A stretch of DNA of 64,000 bases from Flaccisagitta enflata (GCA_965153355.1 OZ231126.1:14322001-14386000); one strand, 5' to 3'; positions 9,299 through 22,522 are shown, numbered from the stretch's first letter. Translations and numbers: made by a program. Notes: generated by a model not told the origin, from the sequence alone.

Positions 9299-11383
9299 AT
9301 TAAGGGAGTACGAGTGTAGGTCGAGTCAAAATCTCGCCTCAGATACTCGATTTTCATGTCAGTGGGCCCAAAATATGAGGTTTTCCACCAATTTTGGGGC
9401 TGTCACTCAAAAAATACCCCGCGGATGGCCTCAAAAACCAATTTTCGCATTATTTTTAGCGTTTTTTAAGCATATTTTTCTTAAATAGCTAAAATTTTCC
9501 AAAAATTTTTTTCTTGTACAAACTATTGTTGTTCATGCCATGCCTCAGTAGCATTCTTCATCCTATGAAAAAAAAATAACATGAAATTTTAACTATCAAC
9601 ATGTAAAAAATGATGAAAATTGCAGAAAAACAGGCAAAAACCGGAAACTGTTACTGAAATCAATACATCTAAATATTTAATTAGCTCTTACATATGATAT
9701 TGATAAAACCTGGCAAACTCTAAAGTTAAGTTAGTGATCTGTAATGAAAAAATGGTCAAATAATTCAATCCTAATCAAACAAAGTTCTATGAATTAGCAG
9801 TTCAATCATCAAATTCATAAAATTTGCATAAGAGGGAGAGTTGAATCATAGGTCAGATCATGAATGGTCATGAATTTGTCTTAATCTCTTTTGTGCTACT
9901 GCTCTGGGGTATTAGAGGTGATGAGTTATCCCCAAAGAGCCTCAATGACTTCTCTGTTGAAAAGTGCAAAGACCAAATCTTTTTGCCTTATATTTTTAGC
10001 ATATATAACAGAGGGCCTGATTTCAAGCACGTGTTTCTTTTCAAAGTGATCTACTACTTCTTCAATTGATTAAATCCAATATGTTTTCCCTACATGATCT
10101 TTTGCACAAACTCTCAAAGTGGTGAGGGCTTGAACACAAGTGGTATTTGCTCCTGGTTGTATGATTGGACTAACATAAGGTTCCAACCATCTACTTCCAA
10201 AGTAATAAGAAATTCTTCCTCCTGAAGTGGCCATTGAAAGTCCAGTTCAGGATCAGCTGAAGTGGGTGCCGTATATCTTTTTCACTTTGTTTGAGACTGT
10301 GCTGTGGGTGAATCAAGCATATTAGTTGCTTCATAGACATTATCAACTATGATGAATTATTGATTGCATTGGTCAGCAGAATGTAATGCCAGTAGATTTT
10401 CATACATTTATTAGGAAATAATATTGTATTGCTTGAAGTAAACAAAGTCACTTGGCAACTCAGAAAAAATGATTTATTTGAACTTGATTTCTCTGCACAA
10501 AATGGACTGTTTATTTTACTCCTTCAACATCTTGATTCAATTGTAGCATTTGTGGAATTCATTTTGAGATTTCAATTGAGCATCATATTTATGTTTCTTG
10601 CCATTATTTTGGCACAAGGCCATCGCCTTGTTTTTTGACTGCCCTCTGGCTAGCTTATCTGCTTCTGGATCAGTGACAACAGGTTAGGACTTCATCCGAT
10701 CCTTTTCGGCCCTGGACCAATCTGTCTTAATTTCTGCAACTTCTTTTTGCTTGGCTGGCTGGCTGGCTTTTGCTTGGCTTGCTTAGCTTGTTTGGCTTGC
10801 CATCTTTGAGCATGCATTTAGCTCCCTTTGCAAATGCTTTTTCTGTTAATTCGAGTACCAATCTGTCACTTATGGCCTGAAATGCTACACCTCCTTTTGC
10901 TTTGAGCTGTTATGAGAAGTATCCAAAGTAGTTCTCTCCTGCTTTGTTGTGCACTGGAATTTGTTTAAAGTACATCCTCTGTGGGCATATCTGAAAATGG
11001 CTTCAACTGTGTCTTTCAACGAGTACCTGCTGCTTTTTTTCACAGTATTCCTTACACTCAAGATATGCTAAAACGCTATCTAGCTTGTCAATTGCCTTGC
11101 CTTGCCAATTCTTCCCTCCTTCATCAGCATAGCATCATTTCAACATCCTCTTTGCTCTTCAAATGCACTGAATTCTTAAGCCTTGTTCTATTATTTTGAA
11201 GAATTCTCCATTGCAACAAATTTCAACGCCAGGTCCTTTGAGCACCTAAGTTGTTTGTTACCTTGCTTTTGTCAGAAATGGTTTGTAATGCTGCTTCCAG
11301 TTTGTCCTGGCTAGATTGGCCTTTCAAATTTTCAAAGAAAGAAGATAGATAAAGAGAAAGACAGAGAGAGAGTGAGAGAAAGA

Positions 11384-11459
<76 letters not shown>

Positions 11460-12113
11460 GAGAGTGAGAGTGAGAGGGAAAGAGTGAGAGGGAGAGAAGG
11501 AGAGAGAGAGAAAGAGGAGAGAGAGAAAAGAAAGGAAAGAAAAGAAGGAGAAGGGTGAGAGCGGGTAATTGAAAAAAACTACTGAGCTAGTTTAAATTAA
11601 CAAAATTGAGCTAATATAAAGAGAAATGATTAGAATACTGTTGAGCTTCACTACAGCGCATGCCAAGGGACTGAGCAAAAGTATGCCTCATAGTGAAGCT
11701 GCCTTATTACCACTGTAAAAACAACTACTCTTTCATGAAACCACAGGTTATATGCCCTACAGGAGGGCATACCTTATTAGCGGGTGCACTTTAGCGTTGC
11801 TCTACTGTATATTGAAAACAAATGCTGAATTCCTGTTTTTGAGAAATATTGATCCTGCCTGGTCAAGTCTTTACTTTTTTATGAAGTTGAATTTTAAATG
11901 AATGAATAAACTTTTAAAATCTGAGTAAGTATGAAAAATCGCTTAAAGAATAGTCGAGATTTAGTTTTTGAGCCCATCCACGGGTTTTTTTTTCAACGAC
12001 TGAGTTTTGATTGGTGATTTGCCACTAAGTAGGGTCCCACTCATAGGTTTATTGAGTATCTGAGGCCATTTTTTGAAGTTTGCTCATTTTTGAGAAATCT
12101 CGTACTCCCTTAT
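9299..12113. mobile_element. Decayed element with inverted ends AAGGGAGTACGAG
   Basis: AAGGGAGTACGAG near 9302 is matched in inverse orientation by CTCGTACTCCCTT near 12110. Similarity continues patchily inwards (CCTCAGATACTC, then GTGGGCCC or GTGGGACCC, then CGCGGATGGCCTC or CGTGGATGGGCTC), giving worn inverted repeats of about 200 bp around a 2.4-kb interior. The interior is AT-rich with no intact ORF; 10600-11330 contains gene-like but broken sequence on the minus strand. The superfamily is not recognised. Confidence 0.45.
11388..11456. repeat. (GA)n microsatellite
   Basis: GA run inside a wider purine-rich stretch (11340-11560) with AG-rich variants on both sides. Confidence 0.9.
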
Positions 12114-12252
12114 CATAATCGCAGTCGTAGAGGTACTAATTTTTAAGATGGTAAAAACTAGTAATACAGTCAATTGGAATAAAAATCTATTTTGAACATA
12201 CTGTTTTCACCAAGCACAGAAGAGAAAAGATACAATTTCTGTGTGAACCAGA

Positions 12253-12450
12253 CATCAGTATCGTTCTGAATCACGTTAACCCTGCAAAAGGGAAGATTAC
12301 CAACTGTCAAATAATAACAACGAAAGATGCGCTGTAGTCGAAATGGTCCAAACATCAGTATCGATTCGGAATCACGGTAACCCTGCGAACGGGAAGATTA
12401 CCAACTGTCAAATGGTAACAGCAAAAGATCTTATGTTGTCGAAATGGCCG
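12253..12450. repeat. 100-bp tandem duplication
   Basis: Two adjacent units start CATCAGTATCG at 12253 and 12353, each carrying GGGAAGATTACCAACTGTCA and ending GTCGAAATGG. The adjoining 12450-12640 is GC-richer unique sequence that I do not recognise. Confidence 0.75.
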
Positions 12451-12857
12451 TCCAGTACCCTTACGACTGCCCCTTGAGCATGTGAGTAGGGCCCTGAGCC
12501 CCGGATACGCAGCCTTTAGGGCTTCGTATGGTGGTCTATTCGGCTAGCGCCCGACTCCTGACGGCATAAAGTCGCAAATGGCCACAATTGTGGGTGGGTA
12601 CCGGCAGTTTTCCTCGAGTAATCATGTCAGCTGACGTATAGTTGTTTAAGGTGTACGCATTAACGAAGTATTGATGGTAGACACAAAAACAAACAAACAC
12701 ACACACACACCTATCCTCAACTTTTTTTTCGTAGATTTGCTCTTTGCAACGTGGAAAGGAAGACGCAACAAGTCGTTTGTCTGAACGGAATGGTGATGAT
12801 CTTTGTTTTTATTTGCGTAGAGGCAACGACGTCGTTAAAATGTAAAATGTAGAAGGC

Positions 12858-12964
12858 GAAGAAGAAGAAGAAGAAGAAGAAGAAGAAGAAGAAGAAGAAG
12901 AAGAAGAAGAAGAAGAAGAAGAAGAAGAAGAAGAAGAAGAAGAAGACGAAGAAGAAGACGAAGA
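12858..12964. repeat. (GAA)n microsatellite
   Basis: About 100 bp of GAA repeats followed by AAAAAG variants. All long ORFs across it are repeat artefacts. Confidence 0.9.
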
Positions 12965-13696
12965 AAAAAGAAAAAAGAAAAAAGAAAAAGGACATGTAAA
13001 AACTATTCTGAAGTGATGTTTTTTATCAAAATAATGGTCAAACATAAAGGTTGGTTAGTTGTGAATATTTGTTATTCAATAGGCAGCAAAAATCCATATT
13101 AAAGATCAGTGCGAGGAAGCAGAGGTTTATTTGAAGTGGTCTGGAAGAAATTGGCTATGATGGACAAAAGAAAATTGATGGTTTATTTTAATTTTTTTAG
13201 CAGACTTTTTTCAATGACTTGTGCCAATTTTGAGTGAGATGAACTGTCCTGTTTCAATAATGTAAACCCACCTATTTATTGTCCAAATTTGAATTCTAGA
13301 TTTGATGTCAAAGATAGCTAGAGGGTTGTCATCCGGCCAGGATTCCCACTTGTAAAATTCTTTAAAAAAAAAAAAGAAATGGACCCATCCCAGATTTTTG
13401 CACAGGGGACCTAAAAAGGCTGTAGAACAAGATTCTAATGTTCATATTGACCTAACTTGAGCCAAACAAAAAATAAACGGTTTTTAGTGCAAAAAACAGC
13501 TATTTTTCCTAAAAAAATTGTATAGAATGAAATATTTTGGCCTTTTTTTTTTTTTACAGAAACATAAAGTACCAATAGTAATTGATATTTGAGTGAATCT
13601 AGAACAATTTTGAATAGGTCTATGAGGTTCAAAAATAGCATAAAAATACTAAAAAATAAAGAAATGACCTATGAATTGATAAATTGTCAAAACTGA

Positions 13697-13925
13697 TGTT
13701 TTGGAACAGTTTCATAGGGTAAAATATGCTGTCAGTATGAATTTCATCGATTTACTTTAAAAAATATAGCCGTGATAAGTGAAAAACGCAAAACCGCAAT
13801 ATGCAAATGACATCAATTTGCATGTTGCGGTTTTGCGTTTTTCGTTTATCACGGCCATGTTTTTTTGAGTAAATCAATGAAATTCATACTGACAGCATAT
13901 TTTACCCTAAGAAACTTTTCCAAAA
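13697..13925. repeat. Near-perfect palindrome, about 110-bp arms
   Basis: The centre is near 13811. The arms run from TTTGGAACAG...GGTAAAATATGCTGTCAG inward to the AACGCAAAACCGCAA/TTGCGGTTTTGCGTT core. It could extrude a cruciform and is the inner part of the larger foldback structure. Confidence 0.8.
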
Positions 13926-13964
13926 TATCGGTTTATAGGATTTTACCAATAAGGGCGTCATTTC

Positions 13965-14258
<294 letters not shown>

Positions 14259-15259
14259 AACACACCCACATGCATGGCTGAGATATTTTGAAATTCAAAT
14301 GAACTTCAAATTACTCAGTATCTCATTTCTAGCAAAAACGCCGAAAATGCGAAAAAATAAAAAAAGATTCAAAAATTCATAGCTCCAAAACTATCAATCG
14401 CACAGAATTCTGCTTGGCGTCATCTAAAAGAGGAGAATTAGCTCTTTCTTAGCTATTAATTTCATGCGTAGTACCATTTGGCCCCAAAAGCTTACCAACT
14501 TCCTCAAACGCTTCATGAGAAAAAGGGAAATCCAAAAAACTCTGCAGGACTCAAAAAGACCGAAGGGACTTCGTCTCTTCGACTTTTTTCCAAATTATAT
14601 TTGGGTCATTTCTTCATTTTGGGGGATTTTAAGGCTATTTTTGAACCTCTTAGACCTATTCTAGATTGTTCTAGGTTCTGTGAAATATCAATTACTATTA
14701 GTACTTTATGTTTTGTAAAGAAAAAACTCCAAAATGTTTCATTTTATACCATTTTTTTAGGAAAAATAGCTGTTTTTGGCACTAAAAACCGTTTTTTATT
14801 TTTGGCTCAAGATAGGCCAAAATAAGTATCAGATTCTTGTTCTACATGCTTTTTAAGACCGACATGCAAAAATATGTGATGGGTCCATTTTTTTTTTCAT
14901 AACCCTTAGAATTGAGATTTTCTCCATCGGGACTCCAAACCGCCTTCTTTGCGATGTTTTATCGGGAGAAATCCCACAAAATCAGAAAGTTTGTCCCAAG
15001 CGAAATTTCTTGCCTTTTTAACCAGGGAAGCTCATATGAAAAACTGTGCAGTCTGACATCTAATAAAACTAAATGGGAGGATACATACCAAATTTCAACT
15101 TACTGGGTCGCCTAGAAGTACGGTTTTTATGCAATTCTGTTTTTGCCAAATTTATTGGACACCCTGTTATCTGATTTCAAGCATAGGTCATCGACAACTT
15201 CGGGGCCGCTCCCCAAAAAGGAAAAAGAAGAATAAAAAAAAGAACCAGATTTTTTAGTC

Positions 15260-15591
15260 CAGGGGTGTATATAATTGAGCGGCTTTTGATTTTATTCCCC
15301 CCCCCCCCCGGCCTTTGATTTTCTTCCCCGCGACGCGTCGCGTCGCATTATAAAATCAATGATTTTCTTCCCCAAAAAGCAATAAAACAGTAAATCATAG
15401 GTTTAAATGGTGTTAAAATGTGTTGTAGTAATCAGAGACTACTAATTAGAACTACCAAAAGCGGAAAATCTTCAAAAAATTTCTTTTTTCTTTTTTTTTT
15501 AGCTTTTGATTTTTTTCCCCATCTCCAAACCCTTTGATTTTATTCCCCCCCCCCCGCCGGGGGGGGGAATGCTCAACTTTATACACGCCTG
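15260..15591 (+). mobile_element. hAT-like MITE, 332 bp, with 8-bp target duplication
   Basis: Inverted ends CAGGGGTGTATA and (inverse) CAGGCGTGTATA are flanked by TTTTAGTC at 15252-15259 and 15592-15599. An 8-bp target duplication plus CAGGG-type ends is the hallmark of the hAT superfamily. The interior has mirrored TTTTGATTTTATTCCCC segments around an AT-rich core, without an ORF. The duplicated site is the end of a Family A repeat, so the MITE landed in or beside a Family A copy. Confidence 0.85.
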
Positions 15592-15738
15592 TTTTAGTCG
15601 CGTGCTACGTGACTCTACACCCCGCTTTGACGGTCTGTCGGTCGGTCCATCAGTCGGTCCGTAGGTCGGTCTGTCGGTCGGTCCGTAGGTCCGTAACACT
15701 TTACTTTTTTGGGATAGCCGTGTATCCGGCCTTGTTTT
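15592..15738 (-). mobile_element. Family A repeat, A1, reverse orientation
   Basis: Reads TTTTAGTCGCGTGCTACGTGAC, then a GTCGGTCGGTCC core, then GATAGCCGTGTATCCGGCC and TTGTT. Its first bases are the target duplication of the adjacent hAT-like MITE. Confidence 0.75.
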
Positions 15739-15864
15739 TGTTTTTCTCAACAACGGGATATCTTTTGTCAGTGCAGTAAGACAAATGATCATTCTCCGGT
15801 CTCCGGTTGTTTAGGCCCGTATGCGAAAATTAGCGCGTGCGTGCGTCCGGAAGTGTATGCATCT

Positions 15865-15865
<1 letters not shown>

Positions 15866-15914
<49 letters not shown>
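15866..15914. repeat. (CT)n microsatellite
   Basis: About 48 bp of CT. The following 15915-16200 is unique sequence without a supported gene. Confidence 0.9.
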
Positions 15915-15917
<3 letters not shown>

Positions 15918-16225
15918 TCACATGAGACAGTTGAGACAGTCCGGTGGTCTTTTTCACGTTCACTGTTTTTGTACTTACTTATCGTGGCTCAGTTTGCCTC
16001 AGTTTGCCTCAGCCTGGCTCACAAGCGCAGTAATTTGCTTCTAAATAGCGGAGTAGGAGACGATAGACGAACACCCAGACTTTGCTCGATGTTGTTGTGG
16101 GCAAAACGCGGTAATGGAAGGTAAGATCATTTGGTTAATGTCTAATGTCGTCGGACGCTTTCACGTTTCTTTTTTTCTGTTTTCATCCTCTTTTTGTGCG
16201 CCTTCAAACTTCCCGTGTGTTTTTG

Positions 16226-16483
<258 letters not shown>

Positions 16484-16844
16484 TTTTATTTTCTCCTTGG
16501 TAATCTTCTCTCTACTCAGTTGGAATTCGTTGTATGTTGATGGTGTTGTTAGAAGATAATTCCGTCAGTGCTTCCGCCGACAGCCATGGCCATAATGTTA
16601 CATGGAAATCTAATGGGAAGATGACCTATCAGTTATGACCCTTTCTCGTTGGAACGTTGCTTTAGTATCCGAGTGATGATATTCCCCCGGAGCGTGATGA
16701 CCCAGTTTTTCACCCGTATTCTCTTTCTGCCCGGGCGAATGCAAACCTGGAGACCCGGTTTTGATGCCAGACCATCGATCGATATGCATATGTGCCATAC
16801 TATCTAGGAAATATTCATGAAATAAACTAGTCATCCAAGGATCG

Positions 16845-17364
16845 CACATGGTCAGCGGTACCCGATGCCCTGCTGGGAGTGATCCAGTGAAAAAGTGGAG
16901 TGAGAGCAGGGCAGCGGCCCCAAAGGGCCGATGTCCTGTAGAACACAGGGGAGAATTTCCATACGTCCTGAGGGGGCATATTTCAGGCCTTAGATGACTG
17001 ATTTAGACCGCTGAAGGCATATTTGAAGGCAGAATCAAGGCTTGGAGAGCCGATTTGAGGTTTGGAGGGCAAATTTAAGCCATGGAGGGCTGATTTTATG
17101 CTTGGAGGGCTAATTGAAGGTCTGGTAGGCAGATTTGAGGTCGGGAGGACCAATTTGAGGTGGGGGGGGCTGATTTGAAGCCTGGAAAGCTGATTTGAGG
17201 CCTGGAGGGCTGAATTGAGGGCTGGGAGGGCAAATTTGAGGGCTGGGAGAGCGAATTTGAGGCCAACGGGGGGGGACGGATGGAAGGACGGACGGACGGA
17301 CGTATGGAAATTCCCCCCTGTGTTCTACAGGACATCGGCCCTTTGGGGCCGCTGCCCAAAAAGG
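16845..17364. mobile_element. Family C foldback element
   Basis: Terminal inverted repeats start GGGCAGCGGCCCCAAAGGGCC at 16909, and the inverse GGGGCCGCTGCCCAAAAAGG ends at 17364. Each contains a GGCCC/GGGCC hairpin and the shared GTCCTGTAGAACACAGGGG block. Between them lie about 18-20-bp units of the type GGAGGGCTGATTTGAGG and a short GACGGACG run. To the left, GGTCAGCGGTACCCGATGCC is the extended end also seen in the copies near 41.8 and 46.97 kb. No coding capacity. Confidence 0.7.
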
Positions 17365-17546
17365 GTGCGATTCGATTTATCAACTAAATTCCGTTAAAAC
17401 CATGATACTAATAGCATTTGCACTTCATGTGATATTTTTGTTAACCAATATATTCAGTTTTTGGGTGGTTTGTAAAAAAATTCATACAGTTTAGTAGGTC
17501 TTGTTCTGCCATCTGTGAGCACTTATTACCAATTTATCATTCGATA

Positions 17547-17905
17547 AAAAGTTTTCATAGTTTTGCTTGTCATTTCTAAACGGTTAAAGTCACAGAAACC
17601 AGATAGCGCTCATCGTGAAGATTTTTGGATGTTGATTAATTTGCTTTTTTAAAGAGATTTTTTTTTCACCTTTCTAGAAGCGGAGATATCTCAATCAGAA
17701 GATTACCTTAATTTTTTTGTTTCATCATTCATTTTGTATATCCATTTTGGAATTGAAAGTTTTCATTCTTTTGCTTTTCATTTCTAAACGGTTTGAGCTA
17801 CAGAGACCAGATTGAACTCATCTTGAAGATTTTTTGTTGAAGATTAATTTGTTTGTTTGTTTTTTTAAGTTATTTTGATTTTTTAGAAGCCAAGATATCT
17901 ATAGA
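17547..17905. repeat. Diverged tandem duplication, about 210-bp period
   Basis: Two units share TTTTGCTTGTCATTTCTAAA or TTTTGCTTTTCATTTCTAAA, then ACGGTT, a CAGA-ACCAGAT segment, CTCATC-TGAAGATTTTT and TAGAAGC-GAGATATCT. No coding pattern seen. Confidence 0.55.
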
Positions 17906-18053
17906 AAAGGTTGATTCCATAATTATTTCCCAGGTAGTATACGATATGTAAATGACATCGCATGCGTAATTCAAGGAGAGGAATCGACACTCAACGGTCA
18001 ACCCGCTCCTAACCTACATTTTAAAGGATAAGACCATTGCGACCATTGCGACC

Positions 18054-18173
<120 letters not shown>

Positions 18174-19589
18174 AGTGTGTGCGTAGGGCGCTAGCTGTAC
18201 AATAAAATGATATTTTAAGGGGAATGGTTCGGTGAAACAGAGATTAACTTCAGTCTAGAAAAAAAGACAGAGATTAACTTCGGCTTAACCCGTCTTCGTG
18301 GGGAAACATGGCAGTTTCTTTTTTTTTTTCTTCTTCTTCTTTTTTTTTTTTTTTTTTTGTTAAGTCAGTAAAAAAGCCGCAAAGTCATGTCAAGGAGAAT
18401 GATTAAACGAGGACAAGTAGACAACCACAACAGCTTCCTCACTCTCTGCTGATTTCTTCACCCTCTTGTACACCCCCCTCCTCACCGCCGCATGTGTCCA
18501 GTTTTGATTTGTTTTTGTTTTTTTGTTTTTTTTTTTTTTTTTATTTTTTTTTTTTTTTTTTTGCGCTTCTTTCCTCCCGTTTGACACCATAATCAATTCA
18601 TCATCTCTGTTCACTTCTTTAGGGTATTCTGTCTTCTTCCATGGTCCAATAGTCGCCGACAAACAGATACAGGAAGAGAGGGACAAATTTCGCTTCCCTG
18701 AGTAACTTTTATATCCCCATTCATTGACTTTTTTTTTCACCCAGTCGGACAGAGATGAAGCCATACAACCACCGTTGCCCAATTCCTTCGAAAATGTGAT
18801 AGAAGGAGACGGTTGGATATTATTCACTGCTTTAGTATCCCCTCTTCTACGTGGGGAAAGCGCCTGTAACCATTTCTCATCAGGGATCTACAGCCAGACG
18901 CAGTGTGGTGGACCGCCTGACAATTTTTTTTTACTTGCTTTTGTAGGTCATCTGCCAGACTTGGTAGGGGAGAGATTTCTACTTACCATCGTTGGCCCGC
19001 GTCCGAAGACAGACAGACGTCTACATCAAAGACTGGAAGGGTTTAAACCAAGTCGACCACCGGCTGAGCACAATCTCACTCTCACAAAGAATGCCTAAAA
19101 TGACTCATATGATATTGGGACAACTTCATATTTCTCAGTCTCATCGTGGTAAAAGATGGACTGCCATACAGAACATATCATAACCAAGTTGAACACATTT
19201 TTCGTCCGACAATTTCAATGATCTCAAGCGTAAAAATGAAAATAAAGAAATAACGATGCTTTAGTTGTCCGCATAGAGAAAAACCCCGCTGTAACAATGA
19301 ACAGACGAAAATCAACCAGTAAGTTATAGGTATAATTGACAGGAAATCATAGTCCCTTCATGATACAAATGTATATCTTAGTCCCTTCATGATACAAATG
19401 TATTTCATCCTATTTCTCATAAATTAATAATGTATCATTCCAAGATGGTTTTCGGATCAGGCAACGGACCAGTAGCCTGAACCTGTTTGTAAGGTAAACC
19501 GGACAACAATCAATCCTCTTTCATAGATCCACGCAAAATCCCTCGGAAATTGGAATTGGAGTCAAAGGGCCTTCCACGGAATCCGGCGC

Positions 19590-19990
19590 CATTCATTCAG
19601 ACGTAGCGGTCGTTAGGCATAAAAGTCATTCACTCAGACGTGGAACTAATTCATTGACATAAAAGTCATTCACTCAGCCATGAAAGTTAATCACTCAGAC
19701 ATGGAACATATTCACTCAGACATGGAAGTTATCCATTCAGACATCATCGATGTCACTCAATTGATGTCACTCACTCAGACCAGTAGGTCATTTATTCAGA
19801 CATGAAAGACAATCACAATTTTACATAGACATAAAAGTCATTCATTAAGACGAGAAAGTCACGTTATTCATTCATTCAGACATGAAAGTCATTGATTCAG
19901 ACGAGCAAGTCATGGTATTCATTCATTCAGTCATGAAAGTCATTCACCTAGTCATGAAAGTCATCAATCCCAGACATGAAAGTCATGCGT
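19590..19990. repeat. Irregular minisatellite of CATTCACTCAGACATGAAAGT-like units
   Basis: About 15-18 imperfect units of 20-30 bp built from (CATT)CA(C/T)TCAGAC and ATGAAAGTCA. Unit length and order vary. Confidence 0.7.
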
Positions 19991-20339
19991 CGGTCGTTTT
20001 TGGAATCAAATTGGAACTTGGGAGCAGGAAGGCCGACAAGCACGAAGGTCGTTTCTACCCCGGCTCCGGGACAAAGCTTCAAGGTTCCTCGTTGGCGTGT
20101 TTCACAAATGATCTTTTTCTACTTCGGGATGAAACCGATTGGTTCATGCAATTTTCTAAGTCATGTAAACAAACTATTTCTGATCAATTTGTTTATCTGT
20201 TGGTAGTTGTCAATGGTTGTAAGTGGTTGCCAGTGTTGTTTTTACCTTATTTTGCTGTTTTACAATGTATTTACGTTTCAACATGAAGGAGGGGGTGCAA
20301 CTGCCTTGTTATTTGCCAATTCAAATATGTCATGGTGTA

Positions 20340-20887
20340 CAGTAGATCTCGTCTAGACTTGAGATAACAGGGGCAAGCACTATGGAAGAACAAATGCAAC
20401 TAGAAATATAAACTAATAAAGGAATGATTTATTCCCCATGATACTTGGTTGCCATGGAAACGCATTTCCATGTATTTATGCTAAAATATCAATATTTTGA
20501 GAAATTTTTTCAGGGAACATTGCGTAAAAATAAATTTGCTACAACTTTCACACAGTAAGTTCTGTAAGAATATCGCTCGTTTTGCCATTGCTAGGGAGCG
20601 TATCCATTTGTGACAAACCCTAGCAACCGCTAAACAAGCGACATTCTTACAGAACATACTGTGGGAAAGTTGTAGCAGATTTGATTTTAAGCAATGTTCC
20701 CTCAAAAAATTTCTCAAAATATTGATACTTTAGCGTAAATATATGGAAATGCGTTTCCATGGCAACCAACTATCATGGGTAATAAAGCATCATTTATTAG
20801 TGTATATTTTAAATATCAATCCCCTGGCTTTATTTGTTAATCTACAATGCTTGCCCCCGTTATCTCAAGTCTAGACGACATCTACTG
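20340..20887. mobile_element. Palindromic MITE, mariner/Tc1-like by TA flanks
   Basis: 548 bp that are almost entirely one inverted repeat (arms about 270 bp, centre about 20613, loop about 20 bases). The ends are CAGTAGAT(C/G)TCGTCTAGAC and both sides are flanked by TA (20338-20339 and 20888-20889). CAGT ends with TA duplication fit mariner/Tc1/pogo-type elements. The BEL-B target duplication TACAC starts at the right-hand TA, so BEL-B inserted exactly at the edge of this MITE. Confidence 0.75.
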
Positions 20888-20892
20888 TACAC

Positions 20893-21682
20893 TGAGAGCG
20901 TTTAGCGTCTAGTTTCTTAGCAAGCTCCTGATGCGTAATCGCGAGAACTGACTCCACTGCGTAGCTGCGCTAATGATTTGGAACGCACACCCGCTTAGAA
21001 CGAATTGTTGAGATGAGCGGTCAAGTTGTCCGCGAAATCAGTCTATTCGTGGAATCCTGACGGACAGAGAAAAGGAAAAAGGTTAGGACAAACTCTGTAC
21101 ATCAATGAAAGATACTTCTGTAAGGCGCCAAAAATGATAAAAAGGTCAAGGACTTACACGGATGTTGTCGAACGGTTTCCAATCTAGGCGCAGGGCAGGG
21201 AAGTCGGGGAAAAAGCATCAAAATCGAGTCTTTAACTGAGATCGTGAAATCGAATGTCAGTAAGAAAGTCAGGGAAGCTACTTTTACTTAACCTGGAAAT
21301 AACAACAAAAATGAATCAAAGCATCACGAGATTTGAAATTATTTGGCAGCAATGGAACAATGATAAATGGAATCGTCACGTCGTGGGAATTCGATAGAGG
21401 GGTCGAAGTCTTTTCTCCTCTAAGCGGTTGAGGAGATATAGTTCATCAATCCTCAACCGGAAGTCAGCGCTTCCGGCGCGCGCGCGCGTTCCTCCCCTTC
21501 CTCCGTCGATCGAAGATCTCTCTCCTTCTCCTCGATTTCCTCCACTCTGCAGTCGAGCAGACGCCATCTTGGATTTTCGGCAGCGAGAGAGCCTCTCCTC
21601 TTCTTCGGGATCCGCGGAGTCGACTGCATCCGATCGAGCGCTTCTTGACCTGGATATGGTGGGGAATGTGCAGAATGTCACA
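20893..21682 (-). repeat. BEL-B 3' LTR
   Basis: 790 bp. On the minus strand it begins TGTGACATTCTGCACATTCC and ends GCTCTCA. One difference from the 5' LTR. It contains GC-rich CGCGCGCGC and a purine/pyrimidine-rich stretch that may hold the promoter/R region, which I cannot place. Confidence 0.93.
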
Positions 21683-21690
21683 GTCCCCCC
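21683..21690 (-). promoter_or_regulatory. BEL-B polypurine tract
   Basis: GGGGGGAC on the minus strand directly abuts the 3' LTR, in the position of the plus-strand primer. The remaining 21691-22522 is an apparent 3' untranslated segment with no supported ORF. Confidence 0.75.
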
Positions 21691-22522
21691 ATTTGAAATA
21701 TTTGCCAAAAAATTTCAAATCTCGTATCTAACTAGTTTCTTGTCAGGGAATACCGTTCATTTTAAAATTTACAAGCTATGACAACATCCGGGGCTCATCT
21801 CAAAACAAAAATTTTTAAATATTACAAAGACACTATTATAAATATCGTGGATCTCGCGCGGATAAGACGATTCAGAAAATGGGTTCTAGGAGCAGAAACA
21901 CCTACCACCGTCGATCGTCCGGGCTATCGCTACGGTCTGGTTATGAATTGCTCCTCTTGCTCCATTCTGCATCCAGTCTTCATGCTAAACAAAAGAAAAA
22001 GGTAACGATACTAGATCCACGGGAATGATGGACTGAAATAAATAATTAGACTATACGCTAAGTGGCCTATACTAGTGTATATACTATACTAAACTACGTA
22101 CCAACGCCCCGTTAGGATTGTCCATCACTCCAGCACGTACGTCTCTGAAATGTAAGCGGGAGGGGGGGTTCCCCCACACCCGGGATGGGTATGGAGAAAC
22201 GGATTTGGAGAGTTAGAACTGATTCTCATTCCTCAAATCATACGCTTAATATTCTAATTTGGTACAATTGATTCATGAGCAATTCAAAACCCCCCTACCC
22301 CTCGACACTTACGCGGGAGAGTCGCAGGGGGGTCCCCGGTGGGACCCCCTCCCCCGACCGCCCTCTAGAGAAGCGAGGACGGCCGGCCTGTCCGTCACCG
22401 GAAGCATCTCGAGTCGCCATTGGATGATCAACCGCTAGTCTTCCGCGACGACGTGAAACGTCGGTATGATACGCGCGATTGAAGTGGGAAGACGATGGCC
22501 GGGATCATGGCGACGAGACCCT

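Noticed and set aside
11640-11820. Possible MITE with TACTGTTGAGC and inverse CTCTACTGTA ends
   Set aside because: The ends are only partly complementary and no clean target duplication was found.
18390-18827. 145-aa minus-strand ORF with some natural-looking sequence
   Set aside because: It runs into a T-rich tract giving poly-Lys, and no clear splice sites or domain are visible.
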